Part shown: piece after piece, positions 1 to 7,141 of the stretch
Position numbering within the stretch: position 1 is the first letter of the stretch
Layout: the number at the start of each line of letters is the position of its first letter
DNA from: Bacteroidota bacterium
GTDB taxonomy: Bacteria > Bacteroidota > Rhodothermia > Rhodothermales > Rubricoccaceae
Assembly (NCBI GenBank): GCA_022564455.1
Contig: JADFLK010000004.1
Span: 1 to 20,274 of the forward strand
Reading direction: 5' to 3'
DNA length: 20,274 nt
Made by a program: the position numbers and the translations under genes
The notes under the pieces: generated by a model
Told to the model about the DNA's origin: nothing
Seen by the model: only the letters and a program-made list of their open reading frames with translations
Databases searched by the model: none

Positions 1-1505
1 CCTCCTTAACGGTAGGAGACTTTAACGGCGACAACTACGACGATCTTGCCATTGGTGTGCCAAAGGAGGACGTGGGCGCTGTTCTGAACGCCGGCGCTGT
101 TAACATTCTCTATGGCTCGGCCGACGGCCTGCAAGCCGCACTTAACCAACTTTGGACACAGGGCGACCTCGGGCTGGCCGACGAGGAAGATGATCGTTTT
201 GGTAATGCTGTCGCTGCCGGCGATTTCAATAACGACGGCTACGACGATCTGGCCGTGGGCGCCTCCCGCGAAGACCTCGGATCAAACAGCGAAGGCGCTG
301 TGACGATCATCTACGGCACTGCCAACGGCCTTGAAGCGACGGACTCACAGTTCTGGACCCAGAGCAGCACGGGTACGGGTACAAACGATCAGTCCGACCG
401 GTTCGGCTTCTCCCTGGCCGTGGGCAACTTCGACGGCGACAATTACGACGACCTTGCCATCGGCATTCGAGGGGAGGACATCGGAGGCGCGAATGCTGCC
501 GGCGCCGTAGCGGTCATCTACGGCACAAACACAGGGTTGTCGAGTGCAGCCAGCCAGCTTTGGAGCCAGGACACACCCGGGATCGACGGAGTTGCCGAAG
601 TCAGCGATGATTTCGGTTTTTCGCTTGCGGCCGGCGATTTCGACAACGACAATTTCGACGACTTGGCAGTCGGCGTACCGTTCGAGGGCGTGGGCGCCAT
701 GTCGGACGCGGGCGCCGTAAACGTCATCTATGGAACGGCGGCCGGACTCTCGTCAACAGACAACCAGTTGTTCTCTGAAGACACCGCTGGCATCCCGCTT
801 ACTGTAGAGGCAAACGACAACTTCGGTTATTCACTTGCCGTCGGGCGGCTCGACCAGGATCTCGACGATGACCTGGCGATCGGCGTGAGGTTCAGGGACG
901 TTGGAGGCGTTAGTAACGCCGGGGCCATTCTGGTGATTGCAGGAGCGGCGGGTGGGTTGGATCCATCCGAAGCAGCTCTCGTCTTTACCCAAGACGATGC
1001 CGAAGTCGAGGGATCTGCCGAAGTCAGCGACGAATTCGGACACGCGCTGGCTACAGGAGATTTCGACAACGACGGAATCGTCGACATCGCCGTGAGTGTG
1101 CCCGACGAACTAGTGGACGGGGAAGCCGAAGCCGGCGCCGTCAATATTCTGTACGGCGTGTTTGGTGGGCTGGATAGCTCGCAACTCTGGTTCCAGGGCG
1201 CCATGCCGGTGGCTATAGAACCTGCGGCGCCGGGGCTGCCTACCACGTTCGCACTCCTCCCGGCCTACCCCAACCCGTTCAACCCGTCTACCACGCTGCG
1301 CTACGATGTAGCCGCAGCCGGGCACGTTCGCATCACAGTGTTCGATGCGCTTGGCCGCGAAATCGCGCTGCTCGTGAACGAAGAGCACACGGCCGGGCGC
1401 CACGTGATCGCATTCGACGCCGAGGACCTTCCGAGCGGCCTGTACCTCGTGCGGATGGAGGCCGGCGGCGGCGTGCAAACCCAGCGCGTAACGCTGCTGA
1501 AATGA
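1..1505 (+). CDS. FG-GAP repeat beta-propeller protein with T9SS C-terminal sorting domain (5' partial)
   Basis: The reading frame is open from the window edge (first full codon at base 3), so the N-terminus lies upstream. A GTG at 57 is an internal valine and not the start. Six FG-GAP units are visible, with calcium-type loops (DFNGDNYDD, DFNNDGYDD, NFDGDNYDD, DFDNDNFDD, RLDQDLDDD, DFDNDGIVD) whose GDF/GNF/GRL triplets begin at bases 15, 219, 423, 633, 843 and 1056. That is a period of 68-71 residues. Each unit also carries a GAVxxIYGTxxGL strand. These units form integrin-alpha-like propeller blades. The last ~80 residues (LPAYPNPFNPSTTLRY... to ...VTLLK) are a typical T9SS type A sorting domain, which directs export across the outer membrane and is normally cleaved. 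The likely role is a surface or secreted adhesion/structural protein; the ligand is unknown. The fifth and sixth loops are the least canonical. The family call is firm, the function is not. Confidence 0.93.
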   Translation, partial: SLTVGDFNGDNYDDLAIGVPKEDVGAVLNAGAVNILYGSADGLQAALNQLWTQGDLGLADEEDDRFGNAVAAGDFNNDGYDDLAVGASREDLGSNSEGAVTIIYGTANGLEATDSQFWTQSSTGTGTNDQSDRFGFSLAVGNFDGDNYDDLAIGIRGEDIGGANAAGAVAVIYGTNTGLSSAASQLWSQDTPGIDGVAEVSDDFGFSLAAGDFDNDNFDDLAVGVPFEGVGAMSDAGAVNVIYGTAAGLSSTDNQLFSEDTAGIPLTVEANDNFGYSLAVGRLDQDLDDDLAIGVRFRDVGGVSNAGAILVIAGAAGGLDPSEAALVFTQDDAEVEGSAEVSDEFGHALATGDFDNDGIVDIAVSVPDELVDGEAEAGAVNILYGVFGGLDSSQLWFQGAMPVAIEPAAPGLPTTFALLPAYPNPFNPSTTLRYDVAAAGHVRITVFDALGREIALLVNEEHTAGRHVIAFDAEDLPSGLYLVRMEAGGGVQTQRVTLLK

Positions 1506-1544
1506 ACGCTGAACAGTGAATGCTGAAAGATGAAGAAGAAAGTG

Positions 1545-1572
1545 TTGTACCCCGCCACATGGCGGGGTACAA
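1545..1572. repeat. Perfect 13-bp inverted repeat, possible bidirectional terminator or REP-type palindrome
   Basis: Arms at 1545-1557 and 1560-1572 (TTGTACCCCGCCA and its exact complement) are separated by CA. Transcribed either way they give a very stable GC-rich hairpin. The element lies between the converging ends of the FG-GAP gene and tilS. On the minus strand it is followed by a pyrimidine-rich run (ACTTTCTTCTTCATCTTT) and on the plus strand it is preceded by the complementary purine run. A terminator serving mainly tilS is plausible, but there is no clean U-tract, so a repeated extragenic palindrome is equally possible. The rest of 1506-1673 shows nothing recognisable. Confidence 0.55.
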
Positions 1573-1673
1573 GCTCCCCTCCCCGAACAGTTGCCAACAG
1601 TATCTCATGCTGGTTCGCCAGGACGTTGGTGCATCCGGTAAACCATCATCATCCGTCTTCCCCGCGAAGCAGG

Positions 1674-3020
1674 TTATGACGGAGTTGGAGGGATCGGGAC
1701 CCAAACCAAGCGAACGGCGCGTTTTGTGGACGAAACAATCCGCGCCTCCTCCGCCAACCGGCGTCCGACGACCCATACGATGGAGCCTCCTGAAAGGAGG
1801 ACCAGTTGGTCGGCCCGCTGGGATGCCGGGACCTTTGCCTCAGTCAGCAGATCGCTGACGAGTTTTGAACCGCCGAGGCCCAGCGGGTTGAACCGGTACC
1901 CATCGCGCCACAAGCGCAGGTGAAGCGGCCCGGCAAACGCATCGGCATCGGCCGTTTCGAGGTTGTTGTCCGTTGATGTTGGGTCGGCCGGAACGGATTC
2001 AAGCGGTTCGACGGCCAAGGTTCCAAACGGCGTTTTAGTGGAAGCCCCGATCCGCGCGGGCCAGGTTTTAGGCGTGGTGTCGTCGCGCCCGGGCTTGATG
2101 ACGAGCGCGTCGCGTTCTCTCCACACCGTAACGCCCGGCCAAACGACGCGCTTCCCAGGCTGCGCGTCCAGGAGCGCGTCGAGTTCTGCCACGGCGTCCG
2201 CCCGGCGTGGCGCGGCAGGAGCGAACTGCCTGAGGGCGCTCAGATATCGGCTGTGCCGTTGCGTCTTCGGTAAAGCGCGGAGTTCGTCGATGGAGAGCCA
2301 CGAGGATGCACCGCCGTCAACCAGATCAACAACGGCGCGGATGCGCTCAGCTACGTCGGCGATGCGCCGTGAAACGCCTTCCCCAAACTCCTCCTCAATA
2401 AGCGGAAGCACCTGATTGCGGAGCCAGTTCCGCCGGTACATGTCGGATGCGTTCGAGGCGTCTTCGCGCCACGCCCAGCCTCGTTCTCCGGCCAGATTCT
2501 CGATGTCGGCCCGCGGCCAACCGAGGAGCGGCCGGATGAGTTGGATAGACGAATCCGGAGCAAGCGGCCTGGAGGCGGGCATACCCGCCAGACCATGCGG
2601 GCCCGCGCCCCGAAACAGATTGAGGAGCACGGTCTCCGCCTGGTCGTCCTGATGGTGCGCGACGGCTACGGCCTCGGCACCCACGGTCTCTGCCGTCTCA
2701 CGGAAGAACGCATACCGCGCATCCCGCGCCGCTTCCTGCCGGTTCCCTGCTTCCGGCAACTCAACGCGCCTCACGCGAACGGGAATCCCCAGCTCATCGG
2801 CCAACGCGCACACAAACGCTTCGTCGCCGTCCGACTCGGCGCCCCTCAGCCCGTAGTTGACGTGGCATACCGTAATGGAGAAGCCGGCCTCGTGGAAAAG
2901 CCGCAGCAGAACGACCGAGTCCGCCCCGCCACTAACGCCCACAACGATGCGCGCAGAGGGAAGCAGTCCAAGCCCCTCTACGACGTGGCGGCGAAAGCAA
3001 GCGGAATCAAGTTGCGGCAT
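1674..3020 (-). CDS. tilS: tRNA(Ile)-lysidine synthetase TilS
   Basis: TilS ligates lysine to C34 of the tRNA-Ile2 anticodon using ATP, so that AUA is read as isoleucine; it is cytoplasmic and essential in most bacteria. The 448-residue protein has the N-type PP-loop SGGADS (residues 30-35), then HVNYGLRG (53-60) and the AHHQDDQAET motif (121-130), all typical of the catalytic domain. A central tRNA-binding helical region and a C-terminal TilS domain (LRLWRDGYRFNPLG...KLVSDLLTEAKVP) follow, so it is a full-length bacterial form. The ATG at 3020 has no obvious Shine-Dalgarno sequence. Upstream there are only ~32 bp before the end of an insertion sequence remnant, which separates it from mutL, its probable former operon partner. 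Transcription now may depend on readthrough from mutL or on a promoter inside the remnant. Confidence 0.95.
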   Translation of the reverse strand: MPQLDSACFRRHVVEGLGLLPSARIVVGVSGGADSVVLLRLFHEAGFSITVCHVNYGLRGAESDGDEAFVCALADELGIPVRVRRVELPEAGNRQEAARDARYAFFRETAETVGAEAVAVAHHQDDQAETVLLNLFRGAGPHGLAGMPASRPLAPDSSIQLIRPLLGWPRADIENLAGERGWAWREDASNASDMYRRNWLRNQVLPLIEEEFGEGVSRRIADVAERIRAVVDLVDGGASSWLSIDELRALPKTQRHSRYLSALRQFAPAAPRRADAVAELDALLDAQPGKRVVWPGVTVWRERDALVIKPGRDDTTPKTWPARIGASTKTPFGTLAVEPLESVPADPTSTDNNLETADADAFAGPLHLRLWRDGYRFNPLGLGGSKLVSDLLTEAKVPASQRADQLVLLSGGSIVWVVGRRLAEEARIVSSTKRAVRLVWVPIPPTPS

Positions 3021-3052
3021 TCAGGGTGACGGCCTGTGTGCTCCGGAATATC

Positions 3053-3372
3053 GGTAGTGGGTCAGTTTGAAATAGCGGCTTTCTTGTAAGAGCCGCGCTT
3101 GGTCGGCTTCTCGGCTTCCTTCTCTTCGATTAAGGCTACAATATCGCTCACCTGCCACAACTTCTTCGTTACGCCTGCTTCCATTGCTGGCGTAACATCC
3201 AAGGTGCAGTGGATCTTGCAGAAGTTGTAGTACATGAAGTGAAGAGCAACGGCGTGAGCGTGGTTCTCAACCTTCTTTGAGAATGCGTTGGTGAGACGGG
3301 TGAAGCGGCGCATGTGCATCCGCATCGTGAGGTTTTGACGTTCCACGTACGACGTGCCAATGTACCTTGCGG
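3053..3372 (-). mobile_element. Remnant of an IS1-family-like insertion sequence (right end only)
   Basis: The segment holds the 3' part of a transposase gene and, just beyond its stop codon, the sequence GGTAGTGGGTCAGTTTGA (3053-3070). I take this as the element's terminal inverted repeat because comparable ends close related elements; that identification is from memory. The left end and the first part of the transposase are missing: transposase homology begins only about base 3370, directly after the mutL stop codon at 3375. No matching left repeat or target duplication is visible. The element therefore probably arrived whole and lost its left portion by a deletion that ended at mutL. Confidence 0.7.
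3062..3370 (-). pseudogene. Truncated IS1-like transposase (C-terminal ~100 residues)
   Basis: The frame reads GTSYVERQNLTMRMHMRRFT followed by RLTNAFSKKVENHAHAVALH and an NFCKIH...LDVTPAMEAG block. This is the conserved C-terminal region of a widespread transposase group usually annotated as IS1 family. The N-terminal part, which should supply the zinc/helix-turn-helix region and the first catalytic acidic residues, is absent. An ATG exists at 3403, but the ~15 residues after it come from DNA that also encodes the end of mutL in another frame, so that start is fortuitous. The remnant is not expected to be active. Its stop codon (TGA at 3064-3062) lies within the presumed terminal repeat. Confidence 0.82.
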
Positions 3373-3374
3373 TC

Positions 3375-5387
3375 TCAGCGGCCGATGTTACCGCCTCGCC
3401 CAAAACGTTTCGCCAGTTCCTCCATCGACACCTTGATCATGGTCGGGCGGCCGATGGGATCGGCGTAGGGCATCCGACATGCAAAGAGCTGGTCGATCAG
3501 CGCCCGGGCTTCTTCGGGCTTGAGGATGCGGCCCGGCCTGATGGCGCTTCGGCGGGCCATGCTGCGGGCAAGGTTCTCGCGCGCTTCGAGTTGGAGGCCG
3601 TCCAGATTGCTGCGGTACTCGTCCAGAATCTCCTCGAGAATAACGTGCTCGGAACCAAGATGGACATCCGACGGCACGCCGCGCACCAGCACGCTGCGGC
3701 CTGAGAACAACTCGAGGTCGAAGCCGAGCATCTGCAAGTCGGGCATGAGTTCTTCGACGAGCGCAAACTCCGCCGGGTCGAAATCGATAGTGCGCGGGAA
3801 GAGCAACTGCTGCGACGCAGCCATGCCGCCGTCCATCGCGGTAACGGCCTGCTCGTAGAGGATGCGTTCGTGCGCTGCCTGTTGGTCGAGCACCATCAGC
3901 CCGAACCGGATGGGCGTGAGGAGGTACCGCTCGTGGAGTTGCCAGATCGGACGGCTGCTCCCCTGAAACTCCGGGTCTGCATCAGCTCCATCTACCTGCG
4001 GCTCTACGCGAGATGGAAGCCGCAAATTCCCTTCTGGGGAAATAGTTACGGAGGGGAATGATGTGATGTCAAACGTACGCGGATCAAGGGTTTCCGAACC
4101 GAGGATCTCAGGCCCGGGTGGCCGCACCCCCCCGTTGCCATCCGGTGCTACAAACGACCACGTGGCTGGGGACGTGGGGCGAGAGGACGAGTGGAAGGCA
4201 GGCTCAACAACTTCTCCGCCGTCCGCAGGTACGGTGATACTTGGCGACAGGGTAGGATCGACGGCCAGGGCCAATCCGGCGGTGGCCAGCCCACGTTTTA
4301 CAACGGCCTTGATGAAGCCGTACACCCCGCGCTCGTCGTCGAACTTGACCTCTGTTTTCTGCGGATGCACGTTCACGTCCACGTGGCCTGGATCGAGCGT
4401 GAGGAAGAGCGCGAAGAAGGGATACGCGCCCTGCGGAATGAGTTGCCCGAACGAAGAGATCACCGCGTGGTTGAGCGAGCGGCTCTTCACGGGGCGGCCA
4501 TTGACGAACAGAAACTGGTCGCCCCGACTTTTGCGGACTGTCTCCGGCGTACCCACGAAGCCACGAATGGAGAGGTAGCTCGTAGCCTCCTCCACCCGCA
4601 CGAGGCCGTCCGGGCTTCTGCCGGCAAACAGGGCGTGTACACGCTGAAGCAGGGCTTCGTCGAACGGCACGCCGGCCTCGGGAGCATGGAGGCGGTACAC
4701 GTCCATTTCGTCGTGAACCAGCGCAAAAGCCACGGTGGGATTCGCCAGCGCCAGCGCCTGAAAGGTCTCCACAATGTGCTTGAACTCCGTGGAAGGCGCT
4801 TTGAGGAAGTTGCGACGCGCGGGCACATTGTAGAAAAGGTTGCGCACGGCAACGGACGTTCCGGCGGGCGTGGCGCACGGGCGCTGCTCAACCAACTCGC
4901 CGCCGGCCATCTTCACCATGCTTCCGGCGTCATCCTGAACGCGGCGGGTTTTCAGTTCCACCTGGGCCACCGCCGAAACCGAGGCGAGCGCTTCCCCCCG
5001 AAAACCCAGCGTGGCGAGGTGCTCAAGGTCATCCATTGAGCGCAGCTTGCTCGTGGCGTGGCGCCCGAAACAGGCCGTCGCGTCCTTCGGCCCCATTCCA
5101 CAACCGTCATCCACCACCTGAATGAGCGCACTGCCCGCCTTTTTGATGACCACCTGGATACTCGAAGCGCCCGCATCCACGGCGTTTTCCATCAGCTCCT
5201 TGACCACGCTGGCCGGCCGCTGAACCACTTCGCCCGCCGCTATTTTGCCGGCGAGAACATCGGAGAGAGTGCGGATGACACCCTCCCCCGCACTTCGACT
5301 GTGCTCAGCGCGGGCTTGTCGGGGCCGGTCGGCGGACTTCAAAATATGCTCGGAGAAAATCTGTTTGGGGGGAGCTGGCACTGGCAA
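3375..5387 (-). CDS. mutL: DNA mismatch repair protein MutL
   Basis: MutL couples MutS mismatch recognition to strand removal. The N-terminal GHKL ATPase is complete: KIAAGEVVQRPASVVKELMENAVDAGA (48-74; E64 and N68 match E. coli E29 and N33), DDGCGM (93-98), GFRGEAL (129-135) and NVHPQKTEVKF (339-349). A proline-rich linker (~375-480) and a C-terminal dimerisation domain (~480-670) follow. Two oddities stand out. Relative to E. coli the protein has ~35 extra N-terminal residues and no start codon where the family begins (GGT GTC ATC); the in-frame options are TTG at 5387, GTG at 5381 and another TTG at 5339. Second, the endonuclease motif reads DQQAAHERILYE (501-512) instead of DQHAxxExxxxE, and the partner motifs read ARRSAIRPGR (611-620) and DPIGRP (643-648) where nicking MutLs have Cys/His. 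The stop codon sits at an insertion sequence junction, so the last residues (GGNIGR) may be acquired. Start uncertain; identity firm. Confidence 0.95.
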   Translation of the reverse strand: MPVPAPPKQIFSEHILKSADRPRQARAEHSRSAGEGVIRTLSDVLAGKIAAGEVVQRPASVVKELMENAVDAGASSIQVVIKKAGSALIQVVDDGCGMGPKDATACFGRHATSKLRSMDDLEHLATLGFRGEALASVSAVAQVELKTRRVQDDAGSMVKMAGGELVEQRPCATPAGTSVAVRNLFYNVPARRNFLKAPSTEFKHIVETFQALALANPTVAFALVHDEMDVYRLHAPEAGVPFDEALLQRVHALFAGRSPDGLVRVEEATSYLSIRGFVGTPETVRKSRGDQFLFVNGRPVKSRSLNHAVISSFGQLIPQGAYPFFALFLTLDPGHVDVNVHPQKTEVKFDDERGVYGFIKAVVKRGLATAGLALAVDPTLSPSITVPADGGEVVEPAFHSSSRPTSPATWSFVAPDGNGGVRPPGPEILGSETLDPRTFDITSFPSVTISPEGNLRLPSRVEPQVDGADADPEFQGSSRPIWQLHERYLLTPIRFGLMVLDQQAAHERILYEQAVTAMDGGMAASQQLLFPRTIDFDPAEFALVEELMPDLQMLGFDLELFSGRSVLVRGVPSDVHLGSEHVILEEILDEYRSNLDGLQLEARENLARSMARRSAIRPGRILKPEEARALIDQLFACRMPYADPIGRPTMIKVSMEELAKRFGRGGNIGR
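5287..5314. repeat. Imperfect palindrome inside the 5' coding region of mutL
   Basis: The 28 bases run CCCGC-ACTTCGACTGTGCTCA-GCGCGGG. The outer CCCGC/GCGGG arms pair perfectly and the inner part pairs partially. The core CTTCGACTGTGCTCAG resembles interspersed palindromic repeats of the 'CTTCGACT..GCTCAG' type that I recall from many bacterial genomes, usually between genes. Here it lies inside the mutL frame and encodes part of the N-terminal extension absent from other MutL proteins (QARAEHSRSAG). Only one copy is present in the window, so repeat status rests on resemblance. Confidence 0.45.
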
Positions 5388-5428
5388 CTCAACTGGTAAT
5401 TCAATGGGCGGCAGCGCCGTGCCGGCAA

Positions 5429-5683
5429 TCAGCCATCGAAAAAGAAGCCGCTGAACGAAGCAACGCGCTCGGCGATCGAGTCGATGTGGAGGTAGAGGTA
5501 GAGCGCGAGAAGAAGGCCAAGGCCTACGGCGATGAACGTGGGCTGCTTCGACTTCCGGCGGACGCGGGGGCGCGCTGCCCGCATGCGCCGCTTGAGCCGG
5601 TCGTCCTTCGTGGGGTCGTAGAAACGAGGCTCGTAGCTAAACTTGCGGGGCTGAACCCCCCTGCGGCGGAACAGGATGGACAT
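5429..5683 (-). CDS. Small basic membrane protein found beside mutL
   Basis: This 84-residue protein has a basic, tyrosine-containing N-terminal segment (RKFSYEPRFYDPTKDDRLKRRM, residues 13-34), a strongly basic stretch to residue 46 and one predicted transmembrane helix (~49-66, FIAVGLGLLLALYLYLHI), then a short tail ending FFFDG. The 'RKFxYxPRFYxP' pattern matches small proteins of unknown role that I remember lying next to mutL in Bacteroidota genomes, some misannotated as riboflavin synthase beta. The positive N-terminus suggests it faces the cytoplasm. The stop codon is 41 bases before the furthest mutL start (TTG), so the two are probably co-transcribed. No function is known to me. Confidence 0.72.
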   Translation of the reverse strand: MSILFRRRGVQPRKFSYEPRFYDPTKDDRLKRRMRAARPRVRRKSKQPTFIAVGLGLLLALYLYLHIDSIAERVASFSGFFFDG

Positions 5684-5794
5684 CGGGCGTGCGCTCTTGT
5701 TGGCCAGATGATACAGAAAGCCAGTGACACCGTTCCGGCAACCTATCCACGCGATGCCAACGCGTTGTCCACATTTGGACCTGTAAACAGCCTC

Positions 5795-5874
5795 CTAAGA
5801 GGCTGTTGAAATATCCCATCTTGCCTGCGACGGCCACTCTCGGTGGCAGAGCGGATAATTCACCAGCCTCCTAA
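5795..5874. mobile_element. MITE-like element, copy A, flanked by CTAA duplications
   Basis: The element at 5799-5870 (72 bp) has terminal inverted repeats: GAGGCTGTTGAAATAT at 5799-5814 and, on the complement of 5855-5870, GAGGCTGGTGAATTAT (two mismatches). It is flanked on both sides by CTAA (5795-5798 and 5871-5874), which fits the 4-bp YTAR target duplication of the IS5 group. There is no coding capacity. The internal sequence CATCTTGCCTGCGACGGCC is shared, with one change, with the second copy at 12544-12640. Just left of it, AACAGCCTC at 5787-5795 could be the end of a further or older copy, giving a CAGCCTCCTAA direct repeat at 5788 and 5864. The right-hand CTAA supplies the cdsA stop codon (TAG on the minus strand). 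No other feature was recognised in 5684-5794. Confidence 0.68.
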
Positions 5875-6686
5875 AACAGCCGCGCGATGTGGTCGAGGTA
5901 CAATGTTGCGAGCGGTACGGCGAGAATGGCGGCATCAAGGCGATCCAGCACGCCGCCGTGGCCCGGAAGCCAGCTCCCCGTATCCTTCGCCCCCACAGAA
6001 CGCTTGAAGCGGCTGACGAGGAGATCGCCCAGCGGGCCGGCTACGCCGCAGCACATTCCGAGAGCCACAACGTCAATCCAGCCGAGGATGGGCAGGGCGA
6101 ACACCTTGAATGCGGCGATGATAGCGAAGGCCCCAGCCAATCCGCCAATTGCGCCTTCCCACGTTTTTTTAGGAGATACGGCCGGAAGCAGCTTTGTCTT
6201 CCCGAATGTGCGCCCTACGAAGTAGGCAAACGTATCCGCCCCCCAAACGCCAACCAGTACGGTGAGCATCAGCCAGAATCCATCGCCCTCCATGAGCGGA
6301 AAGCCGTCTGCCTCGCGGAGCGTGATGGCGAAACTCAGCAGGAAGGCCGGGTAGAAAACACCAAGCAGAGTTCCCGATATATCCGAGAGCGGCTGCTCAG
6401 TTTTCCGGAAAACGAAGGTCACCAGGAGGACAATCCCACTGGTAACCAGTACCGGCGGCGCCCAGGGAAGCCTGGAGTGGAGAGCAACCAGAAGCCCGAG
6501 TAGCAGGCCCGGTACAACCAGCGGGCGGATGTCCGCTTGCCGCATCAGCGAATAGAGTTCAAACTGCGATACCACGACTGCGAATGCAACCAGCAGCGCG
6601 AAGCCCCATCCCCCGACCCAGGTAAGCGCCAGCGCGATCGGCGCGAGCGCAAGGGCGGTGAGGATGCGCCGGGTGAGGTCGGTCAT
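5871..6686 (-). CDS. cdsA: Phosphatidate cytidylyltransferase (CDP-diacylglycerol synthase)
   Basis: CdsA converts phosphatidic acid and CTP to CDP-diacylglycerol and pyrophosphate, the branch point of phospholipid synthesis in the inner membrane. The 271 residues are mostly hydrophobic, with about eight membrane helices. They carry the diagnostic signature SRFKRSVGAKDTGSWLPGHG followed by GVLDRLD (residues 225-251), plus the conserved WGADTFAYFVGR (148-159) and SPKKTWEG (171-178) segments. Length is normal for the family. It is the last gene of an apparent CPBP-DUF2007-cdsA unit, with an 86-bp gap from DUF2007. Its stop codon coincides with the flank of the MITE-like element, so the insertion landed exactly at the end of the gene without visible damage to the protein. 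Confidence 0.96.
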   Translation of the reverse strand: MTDLTRRILTALALAPIALALTWVGGWGFALLVAFAVVVSQFELYSLMRQADIRPLVVPGLLLGLLVALHSRLPWAPPVLVTSGIVLLVTFVFRKTEQPLSDISGTLLGVFYPAFLLSFAITLREADGFPLMEGDGFWLMLTVLVGVWGADTFAYFVGRTFGKTKLLPAVSPKKTWEGAIGGLAGAFAIIAAFKVFALPILGWIDVVALGMCCGVAGPLGDLLVSRFKRSVGAKDTGSWLPGHGGVLDRLDAAILAVPLATLYLDHIARLF

Positions 6687-6693
6687 AGTTAGC

Positions 6694-6757
6694 GCGTATT
6701 CCGTATTTCGTATTAGTTAGGACTTAGGTAATACGCAAGAGGAATAACGCAATACGC
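6694..6757. repeat. AT-rich nested inverted repeat between DUF2007 and cdsA
   Basis: Two nested stems can form. The outer one pairs 6694-6707 (GCGTATTCCGTATT) with 6743-6757 (AATAACGCAATACGC), with 7 perfect pairs plus about 6 more around one mismatch and one bulge. The inner one pairs CGTATTA (6709-6715) with TAATACG (6729-6735) across 13 bases. The region is built of repeated CGTATT units and is far more AT-rich than its surroundings. It could be an interspersed repeat, a processing site or an attenuator between the two genes. It has no U-tract, so an intrinsic terminator is unlikely. Confidence 0.45.
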
Positions 6758-6772
6758 AATCTGCCTCATCCC

Positions 6773-7141
6773 TCATTTCTCCTCGCTTCCCGGAATATCA
6801 AACGTGAGGCCGTCCAGACCCGAATCGAGCGCTGCTTCTTCGGCCGGCGTATGCGCATCCGGGGCGTTGATGTCGGCGGCGAGAGCGGCAGCCTCCAGAT
6901 CGGCGTCCGAGACAGGCGCGGCTGCGACGACCTTCTTCGCTTCCTCCTCGTTCTCGGGCTGCACCATCACATGAACCCGCGCGAGGTCTCCCACGGTCAG
7001 ATTAAAGGCATGATCACGCTGCGTGAGCACCACGGCCGCAATCCCCGCGTCGTCGAGTCGATCACGGACGAGGTCGGCCTCGAAGTCGGTTCCCGAACTG
7101 AAAACGGCTATCCAGCCTTCGTACTTCTTTGGGTCGCTCAT
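6773..7141 (-). CDS. DUF2007 domain protein (putative signal-transducing protein)
   Basis: The 122-residue cytoplasmic protein starts with a DUF2007-type ferredoxin-like fold: WIAVFSSGTDFEADLVRDRL (residues 10-29) then DDAGIAAVVLTQRD and a VHVMVQPENEEEAKKVV strand-helix (~57-73). The last ~45 residues are acidic, Ala/Asp-rich and probably disordered. DUF2007 proteins are small and often annotated as signal-transducing or PII-like interaction proteins; the true role is not established. The ATG overlaps the stop codon of the CPBP protease gene (TGA/ATG sharing bases 7139-7140), so translation is probably coupled and the two proteins may work together. cdsA follows 86 bp downstream. Confidence 0.8.
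   Translation of the reverse strand: MSDPKKYEGWIAVFSSGTDFEADLVRDRLDDAGIAAVVLTQRDHAFNLTVGDLARVHVMVQPENEEEAKKVVAAAPVSDADLEAAALAADINAPDAHTPAEEAALDSGLDGLTFDIPGSEEK

Noticed and set aside
57..59. GTG at 57 as start of the FG-GAP gene
   Set aside because: The same frame is open to the window edge and encodes a further FG-GAP calcium loop upstream, so the codon is internal.
3354..3704. Plus-strand frame spanning the end of mutL
   Set aside because: Antisense to mutL with no protein-family resemblance; shadow frame.
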